NCBI RefSeq assembly: GCF_028502605.1
Contig: NC_079235.1
Span: forward strand, 1-64,000
From: Trichoderma breve
Lineage: Eukaryota > Ascomycota > Sordariomycetes > Hypocreales > Hypocreaceae
DNA length: 64,000 nucleotides
Direction of reading: 5' to 3'
In this document: in pieces, positions 44,993 through 58,154 of the stretch
Layout: every line of letters begins with the position of its first letter
Numbering within the stretch: position 1 is the stretch's first letter
Notes under the pieces: generated by a model
Seen by the model: the letters and a program-made list of their open reading frames with translations, nothing else
Told to the model about the DNA's origin: nothing
Database searches by the model: none
Translations under genes and position numbers: made by a program

Positions 44993-46759
44993 ATGGCAGG
45001 AAAAAATAATGAACCCATCAATGCTGTTCACCATGAGAAAACGGATGAAGTAAGACACTATCATTTCGATGATACCCCATAGCCAACCCTTCTCAATCGC
45101 TAACAGAATTAGAACGAGGCTATACCTCAGGTCATTGGAATAACCAATGCATTCGACCAGGCCATGGCACAGGAACCGCCTCGTATCTTTGAAAGGGGCC
45201 AGATGATGACCATTGGAGTCTCACTAGTCGGCTTCTGCTGCTCCACGGCCTCTGGCTACGATGCCTCCCTGATCAACAATCTCCTTCAAAACCCGTGGTT
45301 CAGAGAGACCTACAATGTTGAGAGCTCAGGTATCTGGGCTGGTATTGTGGCTTCCATGATGCAAGTTGGTGGCGTTGCTGCCATGCCATTTATCGGCCCA
45401 ACGATGGACTATTTCGGACGTCGAAGTGGCCTCTTTCTCGGAGCACTCTCCATCATCATAGGCACAATCATCCAAGGTACATCCACCAGCGCTTGTCAGT
45501 TCATGGGTGGCCGCTTTTTCATCGGGTTTGGCGCCATCATGAATGGTGCCAGTGGACCAATATACGTACTCGAGATCAATCACCCAGCTTATCGCTCAGT
45601 AATGGGTGCTTTATACAACACTCTATACTTCTCTGGGGCTATTATCGCTGCTGGTGCCGCGCGTGGTGGTCTTAACATCGGTGGAAATGCTTCGTGGCGT
45701 CTTATTACCTGGCTTCAATGTCTCTTCGCTGGAATTATCATCGTTTTGTCTCCTTGGATTCCCGAATCTCCTCGATGGCTCTACGTTCATAATAAGGGAG
45801 AAAAAGCAGTCGCCGTTCTCGCCAAGTATCATGGAAGGGGAAACTCTGAGTCACCTTGGGTCAAGCTCCAGCTTCAAGAGTACGAGGAATTTCTTAACTT
45901 GGATGGCAGTGACAAGAGGTGGTGGGACTACCGTGCCCTGTTTCATACTCGAGCCTCTGTATATCGGCTGTGTTGCAATCTCTGGGTTTCAGTCGCTGCT
46001 CAATGGGCTGGTAATTCCGTGCTTTCTTACTTTCTGGGCGCTGTCCTGGAGACGGCCGGTTACAGCGATCCAATTCAACAAGCAAACATTACCCTGATTA
46101 ATAATTGCCAGCAGTGGGCATTCGCAATTCTCGGAGCATGTTATGTCGAGCGAGTTGGTCGTCGGCCTCTACTTATGTTTGCCTTCATTGGCTGTAGTAT
46201 AACTTGGGCGGGCATGGCGATTGCTTCTTCTGAGTTTGCTAAATCTGGTGGAGGACTTAATCCAGATGGCTCTCCTTCAGTTGGTACTAACGTTGCTGCA
46301 TCCAAGGCTTCGCTCGGTCTGATCTTTATTTTTGGCTCGATCTTCTCCATCGGGATCACGCCTCTCCAAAGCCTTTATCCCATGGAGGTGCTCTCTTATG
46401 AAATGCGAGCAAAGGGGTCAGCACTCTCCACTCTAGTTATCAGCGCCGCCATGCTTCTCAACCAGTTTGCTTGGCCCGTTGCAATACGCAACATTACCTG
46501 GAAGACGTACATCATTTTTGCGGTCTGGAACATGGTGCAAGCGGCCACTATCTATTTCTTCATTCCTGAGACCAAAAACCGAACTGTAAGTAAGATTTGC
46601 TTCGAGATTTAAATATTCATGATTCAACTAACTTGGCCTTTCCAGCTTGAGGAGTTAGATGAAGTCTTTGAAGCAGCAAACCCTGTTAAGGTCTCTCTTG
46701 CCAATAGGGCTGTAATGGTTAATAATGAAGACCATTTTATTGCAGGTAGCGATGCATAA
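44993..46759 (+). CDS. MFS sugar transporter (hexose/lactose-permease type)
   Basis: Three exons (44993-45049, 45113-46585, 46646-46759) give about 547 residues with twelve helices. Sugar-porter signatures are present: DYFGRRSGLF after helix 2, PESPRWLY after helix 6, the mid-protein VERVGRRPLL and the C-terminal PETKNRT-LEELDEVFE, restored by the last splice. The gene sits 1.4 kb upstream of a beta-mannosidase, so uptake of mannose-containing oligosaccharides or other sugars is plausible. It is a plasma-membrane protein. Confidence 0.92.
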
Positions 46760-48199
46760 GTATAAGTACAAGCTTGAGCAACAATCACATGTTGCAAACC
46801 TAGTGGTAGACTTGTTACCTAGAGCAATAGATTATCGCTCATTAAACCGTATATAATCGTCTTTTCTAGCCATAAAACATGTCAAACGCTTCATAACTAC
46901 AATGTTACTTTAGGCTTCCGTTCGATTTCTTGATTATAGTTTCTTTTTCTCATCTTCCTTCTTTCTTTGTTCTAGGTTTTACTCTTATTTCTAGTTGTGA
47001 GTTCCCTTGTTAACCTAAGCGCAAATTTGCTTGTCACGGACGAATTGTAAAGCCTTATTCTGTCTCCTCCAGGTATGATGCGAAATGCGTCCGAGGTCAG
47101 ATTGTGTTCCTCATTGCTACTCCTGGCTAAGCATAATGAATTATGTAAAGGTAACAAGATGTGTGGGGAAAACTTGAGGGATAATACTCATTGGGTTGAG
47201 GGAGAGAGGTAGGCAACCTTCTAGCTTACTTCTAAGTAAACAGGATCACTTTGACAACCCTTCTAAAATAACCTTCGAAATAGCGGGGTTGCACAGACTG
47301 GCCTGTCTTAGCAATTTAGTTCAAATTGCTCATACGCTAAAGCGTCTCAGGCGTCAACTTTGACGCGCCAAGTCTCCCCATTCCGGCACATTAAGCGGAA
47401 AAGAGGACATAGTTCAGCTACAGTTTGATCTATTCCGCCAATGGATGTCGGTTCGGTTCGGATGCTGTGATCTAGTCATATAACTATGAAACTGGAGTCA
47501 GGCACTGCCGCGTCCTCGATACGCCTCTCAATTTCCATTGTTAGCCACAGGAATGACAGGTCCCTCCTTGCTTGCCAATCGTAGAATTCATTATACGATG
47601 GCAGTGCTACGCTAGCTGAATTTTGCAGTAATACCACCAAGTTGTTTCGGTTCAGTTCATCCTTCCGAACCGATACTCCGGGAGTGGAGCCACAGGCCGG
47701 GGACTTCCCATGAGCATTCAACCCGATGGCGGCACGAATTGCTGTTGACCGCTCTATCCACAGTATGAGTATTTCGGGCCGAAGGTAACGGTCAATTACA
47801 CACCAAACTCCATGAATTTCTAAATCTCGAGTTCCGTGGCTTGAGTAGTCCGATGAAGGCTATAACATGGTCCAGAAACAGAAATGCTACCCTCTTCCAT
47901 CCCAGGTACCGCTAAATGTGGGAAAACCGAGCTGGCTACTTGACGTCCAGTTTGTGGATCCACTCGCAATGTTACCCAAACGGATCCGAATCGTGTTCAC
48001 GGTGCCTTTACACACTTCAGAACAAAGCCAAGTCCACCGAGATCACTAGCTTCAGCTCAACCCTCTTCAGTATATTGTACAGACCGCTTAGACAATACAC
48101 GAATCAAGTATATAGAGTGTGCTGTCCCTCCGATTTCCATCATGTCGTGTCTCCATAAGCTGCACTATACTCGAAATCTGACGACCCTTACTACCAAAT
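46760..48199. other. Gene-free stretch of about 1.4 kb
   Basis: Short open frames only. A pyrimidine-rich tract (TTCTTTTTCTCATCTTCC) lies near 46940. It is the upstream region of the beta-mannosidase. Confidence 0.35.
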
Positions 48200-50967
48200 A
48201 TGCCGAAAGCCAAGTTACCTCTGACCGCCTGGCACTGGAGGCTGGCCAATTCAAACGGAAACAAAGATGCCGAAAATATGCCTGCTTTAAGGGAATGGAG
48301 TGCAGTGACAACTTTCCCATCTGTTATCCAGACCGAGCTCACAGCGAAGAAATTGATCCCAGATCTAAAGATTGCAGAGAACGAGTATCTGACCCTTTGG
48401 GTTGGCGAAGTTGATTGGGAGTATCAATGCTTCTTTAATACGCCTCCAGAAGCAACTGGTAATGACGAGGTCGATCTGATCATGGAGGGTCTCGATACCT
48501 TTGCCACCGTTTATCTTAATGGAGCTCAGATCTATAAGAGCGATAACATGTTTATCCCAGCCCGCGTTCCTATCAAGGCTGCCCTTCATTCGGTTGGTGC
48601 ACGAAACGAGCTGGCCATTCTGTTTGAGAGCCCAATGAAGGTGGGGACGGCGCTGCTCAAGAAGTACGAAGTACCGGACAATTTGCCCAAGGTAATGAAA
48701 AATCCCAGAAGAATGGCGGTGCGAAAGGCACAGGTATGATGTTTCCCATGAAAAGAGTACAGTTTTCGCACGGCTGAAAACGATCTTAGTGTCACTGGGG
48801 TTGGGATTGGGGCCCAGTTTGCCTAACTGCAGGGCCATATCTCCCGGTCTACCTTGAATCATATTGCTCGCGCATCAAAGATGTCTACATCGTGCCGAAA
48901 TTGGCTGAGGATCACTCGTCTGCCCAAGTCTTACTTAACATTGAAGTTGCTCAAGCAAGTAGCGCCGCTAGTCTGGACATCAGCATTCGTGATGCTCTCG
49001 GAGATGAGTTATATCAATCACAGATTGTTCTAGGTGATTCCGATAAGGTATCTCTAGAGTTTTCTGTGAGATCTCCAAAGCTGTGGTGGTCGAATGGATT
49101 GGGCGATCAGCATCTATACACGGCCAAGCTGATCTTGAGGAACTCTCTATCTAACGTTCTAGATGCAACAAGTCGTCGTTTTGGAATAAGAAACATCGAG
49201 GTAGTACAGAAACCTCTCGATGATGCTCCTGGAACTACCTTCATGTTTAGGATTAATGGCCGTGATATTTTCGCTCAAGGCGGAAACTGGATCCCCACAG
49301 ACACCATGCTTCCTACTATATCTCGACAGCGTTATTTCGAATGGATGAAGCTTGCCAAGTTCGGTAATCTAAACATGATCCGCGTGTGGGGTGGCGGGAT
49401 TTATGAATCCGACGACTTCTTTGACGCTTGCGACGAAATGGGCATTCTGGTTTGGCACGATTATGCCCTAGCCTGCGGAATATACCCTATTCATGAAGAA
49501 TTTCTCGACAGCATCAGAAAAGAGGCCGAGGCCCAGACTCTCAGAATGCGTGGCAGGGCGTCTCTTGCGTTACTAAGTGGTGGAAATGAAGACTTTATAC
49601 TTTTTGACCATTTTGGGTAGGTCGCGGATGCATGGTTGATATCCCGTTGTGCCACACAGAGCAACCCTGCTAATATACAACTTAGCTATGAATACGATCG
49701 AGATAACGTCACTGGGCCATGGGACGGCAAGCCTTTCTCTCATCGCAAGATATATCTAGATATCCTCCCCAATATTGCCGCAAAGCTAGCGCCGGAGACA
49801 CAATATTGGGCCAACTCTCCATATGGTGGTGCTACCGCAAATGATACCACCATCGGCGATGTTCATCAATGGGCTGTCTGGCATTTGGACCAACGCTCTT
49901 ATCAGGATTACAAAGATCTCAGCGGACGGTTTATCTCTGAATTTGGCATGCATGGCTTCCCCGTGAATCGAACGGTAAATTACTTCCTCCGAGGGACACC
50001 CAAGAGCGAGCAGTTCCCACAGTCTCGAGTCGTAGACTGCCATAATAAGTCCACGGGCGCACACATGCGTATTGCGCGATATCTAGCCGAGAACTTCCGT
50101 TTTGATATAGCTTCACTGAAGAATTTTGGCTACTCGTCTCAATTGATGCAATCAGAAGCCTACTCATATGCTCTAAGAGACTGGAAGCGCATGTTCAACG
50201 GACCCGGTGATGAACGATGTGCTGGAGCACTGATTTGGCAGTTTAACGACATCTATCCGGTCACATCCTGGGCCTTCGTCGACTATTTTTTGCGACCAAA
50301 GCCAGCTTTCTACTCCATTCGCCGTTATTTCGCACCCATTTCGGTTGGTATTGAGCGTACACCTAAGACTCGTTGCCCAGATCCAGATGAGCACCAAGAT
50401 TCTTACATTCCCTCATTCGAGATTTTTGCACACAATACATTGACCCAACACGTGGTTTGTGTTTTAATTCTACAGGCTTACGACCTAAAGACGAGCACTT
50501 GGACTCAACTTGAACCCTTGGACGCGAGCCGGGTGGTCACCCTCAGGGCGGGCTATAACACAGAGCTTGGGCATCTGGGAGCTCAGGCATCTTGGACAGA
50601 GGACTCGCTTGTTCTTGTAGAGGCAAGCCTTGTCGATATAGAATCTGGTGAGGTTCTTGCTCGTGAGATAAACTGGCCTGAGCCATTCCGTTATTTGGTT
50701 TGGCCGCACGATACAAAGCTCACTATCCGAGTCGAGGACGAACAAGGACTGGCCTGGGAGAACAAGGTCACTATAGTTTCGAATCAACCACTGAAGGGTG
50801 TTTGGTTAGAGGCAATTGATGATGGCACGGAGAGGGACGATGAGCTTGAACCACTTTGGGAGGATAATATGGTAGATCTGTTGCCAGGGCAGGAGATAAG
50901 TTGTCGAGTTAAAGGCCTGAAGGGAAAGAAGATTTCAGGAAGGTTTCTATATGATTGGGAGATTTAA
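48200..50967 (+). CDS. Beta-mannosidase, GH2 family, cytosolic type
   Basis: Three exons (48200-48733, 48790-49616, 49686-50967) give about 880 residues. The first splice restores RKAQCHWGWDWGP. The second removes an apparent TAG and gives FDHFGYEYDRDNVTGPWDGKPF. There is an N-terminal sugar-binding domain (LWVGEVDWEYQCFF...LIMEGLDTFATVYLNG), an immunoglobulin-like part and then a barrel with FAQGGNWIPTD and MIRVWGGGIYE. The acid/base Glu is in SGGNEDF (Glu445) and the nucleophile Glu in ISEFGMHG (Glu539). There is no signal peptide, so it is a clade-B type enzyme that trims beta-linked mannose from short oligosaccharides inside the cell. Confidence 0.93.
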
Positions 50968-51574
50968 TAAACTGATAGGTCATTTCCTAATATTAAGTAC
51001 AAATGTTATGGTTCATGTTCTTAGTGGAGTAAACCGCCCTCTTTCGTGGTAGGGCACTGGCTGATTGTAATTGCGATACTATGTCTCTTTATTCCTATGG
51101 CACTAATTGGACAAGAATATTCAATCAATAGTTGCAATTAAAGTAGTTATTGGAATGAAAGCAGCTGCGTATGGGGTACGAATCGTAACAGTAATAATAT
51201 AAATCGTTAGGACCTAGCCCCGGGGTTTTACTTCGCTTCCTCTCGGTCTTAAGTGGCTCGGAGCTAGCGGAACAAAATAAAAATGCTAAGAAGTTATGGC
51301 TATGTGCTCAGTGGTATTACCCGTTCCTCGTAGCCGGGCGGGTCGTTACCACATAGCTAGCTACTTTCTCCACCCTTCTTGCAACACTGGAGTAAAGGTA
51401 TTAAAACGAATTTGGAATGAGCAGCACTAATATGTTATTACAGCTACTGCATATACTCAATTATTCCTATCATTTGAGTCAAATGTGGTTCCGTCCATCT
51501 TCCGCATGTCAAAGAATATGCTTAACAGACTAACAGTAGCATATCCATCTATCAAACTTTGAACCCAAGACATC
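50968..51574. other. Gene-free stretch
   Basis: 607 bp with a GC-richer patch at about 51210-51360. No gene is seen. Confidence 0.3.
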
Positions 51575-53870
51575 ATGACGCCTCGATCCTGCTCAGATAC
51601 TACTATGCCCGCAAATCGGAAGACTTTAATACACGCCAGACGAAATCGCCAAGCTCGGAAATATGGGTTCGCGTGTGGTAATTGTAGGCGCCGCAAGGCT
51701 AGATGTGATGGGAATCAACCAAGCTGCGATCGATGCCTGGAGAACAAAGACATATGTCTTTACAACAAGTTAAGATTATACCCAATTGAGATAGTTACGG
51801 CCAAAACTTACAGCTCTTCTCAAGGGCTCCGTCAATAACATATGCTGTGGCGATGCAAGAGCGACTGGAGGCTCTTGAAAAGACATTACAGAGACTGAGA
51901 AATGCCACCGACCTCGAGCGCTCCAAATTACTGGAAGAGCATTTTAACAGTGATATAACGAGTCATGAAAATACAAACGTTTCAGGCCACAATGCTCTGC
52001 CTGTGGTTGAACGGAATACAGAAGTCTGCACTTCGGCAGATGATGATTTAGCAAATTTATTGGACGAAACCACCGTTACGAAGAATGGGCAGATAGATTT
52101 CTTCGGACCAACAAGCCACTACCACGTGCAACGAGAGAAGGGCGTACGAATCCCCAGTCGGCTCTCTGTGAGCAGGGAAACGGACATCTTGTACAGCTCT
52201 CTGACCATTCGTGGTATGCCAAATGCGGCATGCGCACCAGCGACTCGCCCGCGAGATGACTTGCGATCTGCCCTGTCACCAGAAATTCCAGAACCCTTAG
52301 TGGACGAGCTACTAGATGTGTATTGGTGTTGGCCACACCATTTCCATCTCGTTCTATGCCGAAAGATCTTCATGAGTTAGTGAACCGCAAAAGATACCAA
52401 TTATCAGATTACTGACAATACATAGGAGATTTAAGCATTTCTGGACCATTTGTGACAGTATTCCTTCTAAACTGCACATTATCTCAGGCAGCTCGGTTTT
52501 CGGACAGGCCTAATGCTCCAGAATCAAGTACTTTTTTTGCCAAGAAGGCACTAGAATGCCTACCCGAAGAACTAGAGAGAGGATCTTCAATCCCAACACT
52601 ACAGGGCCTGCTGATCCTATCAGCTAGAGAATGTACATACGGTCGAACTTCTCAAGGTTGGATATATTCTGGAATGGCATTTCGAATGATGCGCGATCTT
52701 GGCATCCATATTCACCCTCACTTGCTGAATCATCGCCTCGGAGGCCAACTCACCGCAGATGTTTTGGCATTACGGCAACAAATCTTCTGGAGTTGCTACA
52801 CATGGGATAAAGCTATCAGCATGTGCCTGGGACGCCCACCGATGATTCATGAAAGGCAAGAGGTACCGACTCCAGATGCTTGGCCCGATGGTGAAGAAAT
52901 GGATAATGATCCCTGGTGTCCTCTTTTACCAACTCCTCTCCCCCCCAACATAAGTCTGGCTCAAAAGTCGAATACTGCAACAAGATTTTCGGCTTATTGT
53001 CATCTATCTGTAATGATGAATGAGATTCTCGATACTTTGTACGCGCGCGTTCACACGGATCAAGAACTGCTGGATGGATATTTCGAACATACCATCAAAA
53101 AGCTTACCAGCTGGGCTGAATCCCTTCCAACTGACATATACTTGCAAGAAAGCACAAGGATAACATCTTGCCCCCCCTTACATATCCTCCTGTTCAACAT
53201 GGTATATCAGGCTACTATTGCCTTGTTGTGTCGCCCATTCCGTGCTCTGGACATCAATGCAAAAGATGCAGCTACAAAAGCTGCTCAAATGATCGATCAC
53301 CTTGCGACACTCCATATTCGCCGATTCGGCTTTCGAGTTCTAACCTACTTAGAAACATATACAATCTTCGTCGGAGCCACAGTTAATCTCTTGGACCTAA
53401 AAGAAGGAAATGAAGCAGAAGCAGAAGCCGCCAAAGCACGCTTGGCTTTTAACATTGCAATCCTTCGCAGCTCCCGGAGCACAATGTCAACTATTCAGAG
53501 TGCCGAAGTAATTGAACAGGCCCTAGCGGCCGATAATAGTTGTAAACCGACCATGATTACAAGCTGCACAGAACAGTTCCATCAAGACCCACCATCATCC
53601 CACTTGATCCAAGAAACGAATCCAGAGGTACAACCGGCAGGTATGGACGAAGCGTATAGGTCTATGTTTGTATCCCAGGATCAACAGTTTAGACCGATGA
53701 GTAACCAGAAAGACCTGGAAGAATTTAATGTCTTTTATAATCTGGATCTGGAAGAGGTAAGCCTTGAGCGGATGCTAGGATCTAACACCTTGGGTGATAT
53801 ACAAAACTTCCTCGCGGAGGTCGACTCAAGTGTCATAGCAGGCAATTGTGATTTAAATCACGACGGATAA
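51575..53870 (+). CDS. Zn2Cys6 transcription factor
   Basis: Three exons (51575-51768, 51825-52375, 52426-53870) give about 729 residues. The zinc cluster is ACGNCRRRKARC then DGNQPSCDRCLENKDIC. Splicing joins LYNK to APSITYAVAMQERLEALEKTLQRLR, the usual linker and coiled coil. The regulator domain follows (SISGPFVTVFLLNCTLSQAARFSD, then GRTSQGWIYSGMAFRMMRDLGIHI). It resembles XlnR/AmyR-like sugar-catabolism regulators in layout, and it lies between the beta-mannosidase and the acid-sugar kinase. Confidence 0.88.
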
Positions 53871-54310
53871 TTGTAGCGGGATATATGGGGCTTTAAGTTG
53901 AATATAATTAAGTAGCAGTAGCAATTGCTGTCACTTGGTGGAAGCCACGGTAATTTCGGCATTGTTCCGCTCAGAAATTGGATAGCGCTAACTCGTTTCA
54001 ATTTGTCTGCCAGGATAGATACGAGATTCCGGCGCACTAATAGAAACTCTCGGTATGTTGCCGTGATACTCTATGCTGAATAAGTTCGAGTGAAGTATAA
54101 TGATATGATATCTAAACGGAGATCTGGTCGTTGATAATGCCCGTCAGCGAGAGGAGGCTCCTAATGTGCCACGCTAGTCTACATCTCAAGAACATATATT
54201 GGGGAAGATTTTATATCAGCCAGACTCCAGCCCAATTGTATGCCCTTGTCAAATAAATGTGCTCATTTAAGCAAAAGATACTCAATTCATTAACCAACGA
54301 TTGTCTTCCA
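53871..54310. other. Gene-free stretch
   Basis: 440 bp upstream of the kinase. If translation began at 54257 instead of 54311, 18 more residues would be added. Confidence 0.3.
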
Positions 54311-55818
54311 ATGGACCTTCCAATTCTTAGCTACCAGGACACCCTGGAGAGGCTCCCACCCCCCGTTCTAGAAACAGATTTAGCCGAGAGAATTAACTAC
54401 CAGGTCCAAGGACGGCATTTAGGAACATTGGTTATTCTCGATGATGATCCGACAGGTACTCAAACGTGTCACGGCATTAAAGTCCTCACCACTTGGGATT
54501 TGGATATTCTAGTAGATGAATTTCAGTCCCACCCTTCAGGCTTTTTTATCTTGACCAACTCCCGCGCATTGCCATCCGGCGAAGCTTGCGCCCTCGTTCG
54601 TCAAATTTGTAAATCAGTTCAGCAAGCAGCTTACATCGCGAAGAAAACCTTTGAGATTGTTCTGCGTGGAGACTCGACTCTTCGAGGGCATTTCCCTAGC
54701 GAACTCGACGCGGTGGAGGATATTATCGGCAAAGCTGATCTCTGGATTTTTGCCCCCTTTTTTTCTCAAGGGCATCGTGTGACTATCGATGACGTCCATT
54801 ACATTACGGATATACAGTCAGACAAGTTGATCCCCGTAGCCAGGACTCCCTTTGCGGGTGACGCCACGTTCGGTTATCGGAATTCAAACCTCAAAGACTA
54901 CGTGCTGGAAAAGTCAGGAGGCCAGATAGCGACAAGTGCTATATTTTCAATCTCATTACAAGATTTGCGACTATCAGGTGTGTCAGGCGTGACACAAAAG
55001 TTGCTTAGTATGCCACCCCGGTCTGTTGTTATTGTGAATGCAGTGGCCGACGCAGATATGGGGATCTTTGTTCAGGGTTTGCTTGGAGGTAAGCTACACC
55101 AGCTCTATTCACACTGCAACATCGTTTCCAAGCTAAATATCTACCAGCGAAGGCCGTCGGAAGAAAGTGCACTTACCGCACAGCCGCGTCATTCGTCTCA
55201 ACGCGCCTAGGAATCCAGCCAACTCCGCCAATCGGTATTCAACAATTCCCGAGAGATGCTTCTTCTAGCAGCACTGGCGGGCTAATTTTCGCTGGATCCT
55301 ATGTACCTACCACTACCAGGCAGCTGACATCCCTCATCGATGGACGCGGGCCATTGCTTGCCACTGTAACCTTGGACGCGGAACAATTGCTTGCGGACAA
55401 TGAGCGTGCACGACACGCCATTCTTCATGCTGTTCGTTCTGTTAATCATCACATAGCCAATGGAGAAGACACCCTGGTAATGACGAGCCGGAAATTAATT
55501 GTTGGCGATGACGGTCATGCGAGTTTAAATATCGGAGGTATAATCGCCGAAGCTTTAGTGGCAGTCTTATCTGCATTAGAGACAAGGCCGCGATATATTA
55601 TTGCCAAGGGAGGGATAACTTCCTCCGATGCTGCGACAAAAGGGTTGCGTATACGACGTGCCAAAATTCTGGGGCAAGCAGCTCCAGGAATACCACTATG
55701 GAAATGTGATGAACCTGGCTCCAAATTTCCTAACCTACCCTTTGTCGTTTTCCCGGGAAACGTTGGCTCGGATACAACACTTAGAGATTTGGTTGCTGAT
55801 TGGGCTAGAGAGCTTTAG
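54311..55818 (+). CDS. Four-carbon acid sugar kinase (OtnK/DUF1537 family)
   Basis: Two exons (54311-55088 and 55148-55818) give about 482 residues. The N-terminal domain has VILDDDPTGTQTCHG and FEIVLRGDSTLRGHFPSE, the substrate-binding part. The splice restores KAVGRKCTYRTAASFVSTRLG. The C-terminal nucleotide-binding domain has GLIFAGSYVPTTTRQL, IAKGGITSSDAATKGL and VVFPGNVGS. Bacterial relatives phosphorylate 3-oxo-tetronate or threonate-derived acids. A matching dehydrogenase lies 4.1 kb downstream, consistent with a short acid-sugar breakdown route. Confidence 0.9.
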
Positions 55819-56043
55819 CTTGTACTGTTTATGAAACTTGATTGTAGCACCTTCTTGAAGAACACATCCTGCGACATATCTCGCACCAAGCTATGCAGCC
55901 AACATATAAAATCACATATTCGTCTGTTTGGGGGTCGGTAATATTTCTGCAAATTATAGTCAATTATATCAGCCCGTTCTATTACATGAGAAATAGAGGT
56001 ACAAAAAGTTCCAGTGCTTATATCTCGAACTACCTGGCTGTAA

Positions 56044-57027
56044 CTACAAATGCTTTTTCAAGAACTCGAGCTGAATTGCAATATTTTCCTCAAAGGACTC
56101 AAATCGGTATGGGCCAAAATGGCCACAGTTCTTCAAAATATGGAGCTGCTTGGGTTCGCGAGCCTTTGCAAAAGCCTGCAGCTGATGCGATGTAAGAACA
56201 CTGACGTCGTTGTCTCCTAGCACCATCAAGAACGGCGTTGGTGCTATACGATGAATATATTGTATAGGCTCAAACCGAAGCATTCTCAGAAGAGTCATGG
56301 TGGTAATTTTGTTTTGCCAATTGCCGCCTTGTGCATTACTATCCTGGAAGTATTGATATGCCACTGCATCCGAAAGCAGGACCTTTGCTGTCCCTGCTTC
56401 TGCTTCTTCAAGAGTTGAAGCAACAAGGTGAGTAAGTGGCCACTCTTCTCCGGCACATACGCGTGCGCGGTCTTGAAGAACCTCATCGAGGAAATTCATG
56501 TGTGTTTCAAATTGCAGTTCACCCGAAACAAAGGGCGCTTGAATAATTATTGCTTTAATGCGATGGTCGATCGCTGCGGCAGTCACGGCCACTCCTCCAG
56601 AGTAACTAGATCCCCAGTAGGCGACACGGTTAGGATCCACTTCTCGAAGAGATGCCACATAGTTAAAAGCGTCAAGATAATCATCCTGTGCTTTAACTGG
56701 GTCAGAATCATATCTCTGCCCATGGCTCTCTCCAAATCCTCGAGGGTCGTATAGTAGTGCATGGATGCCGGCTTCTTGAAATGCCATAGCAAACCTATCG
56801 ACAAAATGCTCCTTCAATGCCGTAAGCTATAAACGGACCAAAGTTAGCAGTAGCATTGCATCGGCTATAAAACTAGGGCAGTGGAGGCTATACTGCGTCC
56901 AGGATAGACATACGCCGGGAGTCATGATGACGCATGGGCCATTCTTGTCACTAGCAGGGAAAAACCATCCTTTGAGAGTAATACCGTCGACTGTGGGAAA
57001 CGCTACGTCTCTGCGATTAAGTGACAT
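56044..57027 (-). CDS. Alpha/beta hydrolase (DltE / PKS-cluster hydrolase type)
   Basis: Two exons (57027-56914 and 56826-56044) give about 298 residues. Exon 1 has DVAFPTVDGITLKGWFFPAS, and splicing gives MTPGLTALKEHFVDR. Catalytic elements are YWGSSYSGGV (nucleophile Ser), LGDNDVSVLT (Asp) and ILKNCGHFGPY (His). DPRGFGESHGQRYDSDPVKAQDDYLDAF is typical of this branch, which includes stand-alone thiohydrolases and esterases of fungal metabolite clusters. No signal peptide is seen. The substrate is unknown. Confidence 0.88.
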
Positions 57028-57773
57028 TGTGATACCGGTTGACAGTTTAAAAGTGTAGATCAAAAGATGGCGATGGCTTAAAGACAGCAGGTGAGATTCT
57101 AAACAGGTATAGAGTGTAGCGTTTACAATTATATACTTTGACCAAGCTATTATACAAGATGCTAGTGTCATGTTAACATGGCTACACTCCAAATAGTTTA
57201 AGTGCCGTGGTTTGAAGCCGAAACCACTCTAACAGGCAACAATAGAATGCCACCTGTACACAGCATTCAGAGAAGTGCGTATTGAGATAAATGCCGTGGT
57301 CTCTTGCCGTCGCCAAAGACGGATTTGTTTCAAAAGTTTGCTCCATGGAGTGACAAAATTACATCACTGACCACGATGCTCTCACAGAAAAGCTGCATGT
57401 GATTTATACTGGATGCTCACAATATTCCATCAATTTTATTTGTTTTTTTATCAGCTAACATACCGCGCAATTGTGGTGTCTCTTTAGTTACGCTATGCAT
57501 TACAACCGAACCGTCTTCTATGCATAATACAAGACGGAGCTGAAATCTTCACGCAATTAAAAGAGTGAAGCTGTTGAGCTGAGCAACGCTTTGACTACCG
57601 TTACGGAACTCTCGGTCAATATCCTTAACTATTCAAGAGACTTGTACAACATAGTGGGTTCCCCTCGGAGAGATGCTGCAACGCCTCTCTGGGGCTAATT
57701 TAAGACCACGGCATTGCGGCAATACAGATTTGATAGAGCATTTGTATACGAGGCTCTGCCACAACTATAGGAT
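57028..57773. other. Gene-free stretch with short terminal inverted repeats
   Basis: No gene. A 12-bp motif ATGCCGTGGTCT at 57291-57302 is exactly inverted at 57703-57714. A similar copy (GTGCCGTGGT) lies at 57202. An inner palindromic patch (CCGTCTT...AAGACGG) lies near 57508. It may be a small MITE-like element of about 424 bp. No clear target-site duplication is visible. Confidence 0.35.
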
Positions 57774-58154
57774 ATGCCTGTTTACCACATCGGTGAGTAT
57801 AACCCTTGATGGGTAGCAGTGCCCGCGGCTGACAACCCTCCAATTTTAGTACTTTTTCGCCTAAAGTCAGGCATTACGCGAGCTCAAATTTCGCAATGGA
57901 GCAACCTAGCTCAAGGAATGGTTGGCAAGATTCCAGGTCTCATTACTCTCTCCGCCAATCCGCCTGTGCCATTCAGCGCATTTCGTTCAAAGGGCTTTGA
58001 TATGGGAATTGTGGCGGTTTTAGAATCTTCTGAACACCTAGTTTCCTATGCTACGCACCCAGCCCATCTTGCGTTTGTCTGGTATAATCGATTCTTCGCT
58101 TCAGGAGCTAATCAGAGTCCACAGAGTCCACACAATGAGGGAGGAATTATGTGA
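57774..58154 (+). CDS. Stress-responsive dimeric A/B-barrel (Dabb) domain protein
   Basis: Two exons (57774-57792 and 57850-58154, 57-nt intron) give about 107 residues. The tiny first exon gives MPVYHI, and the join yields MPVYHIVLFRLKSGITRAQI, the classic Dabb start. QGMVGKIPGL and the later DMGIVAVLESSEHLVSYATHPAHLAF complete the fold. Members are small homodimers acting as cyclases, or proteins of stress response with unknown chemistry. A downstream Met would give a shorter, wrong N-terminus. Confidence 0.85.

Noticed and set aside
44714..45064. Minus-strand 116-residue gene
   Set aside because: Overlaps the first exon and promoter of the sugar transporter, with no recognisable pattern.
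49617..49685. Apparent stop in the beta-mannosidase
   Set aside because: A GTAGGT donor and a TTAG acceptor remove it and restore the conserved sequence in phase.
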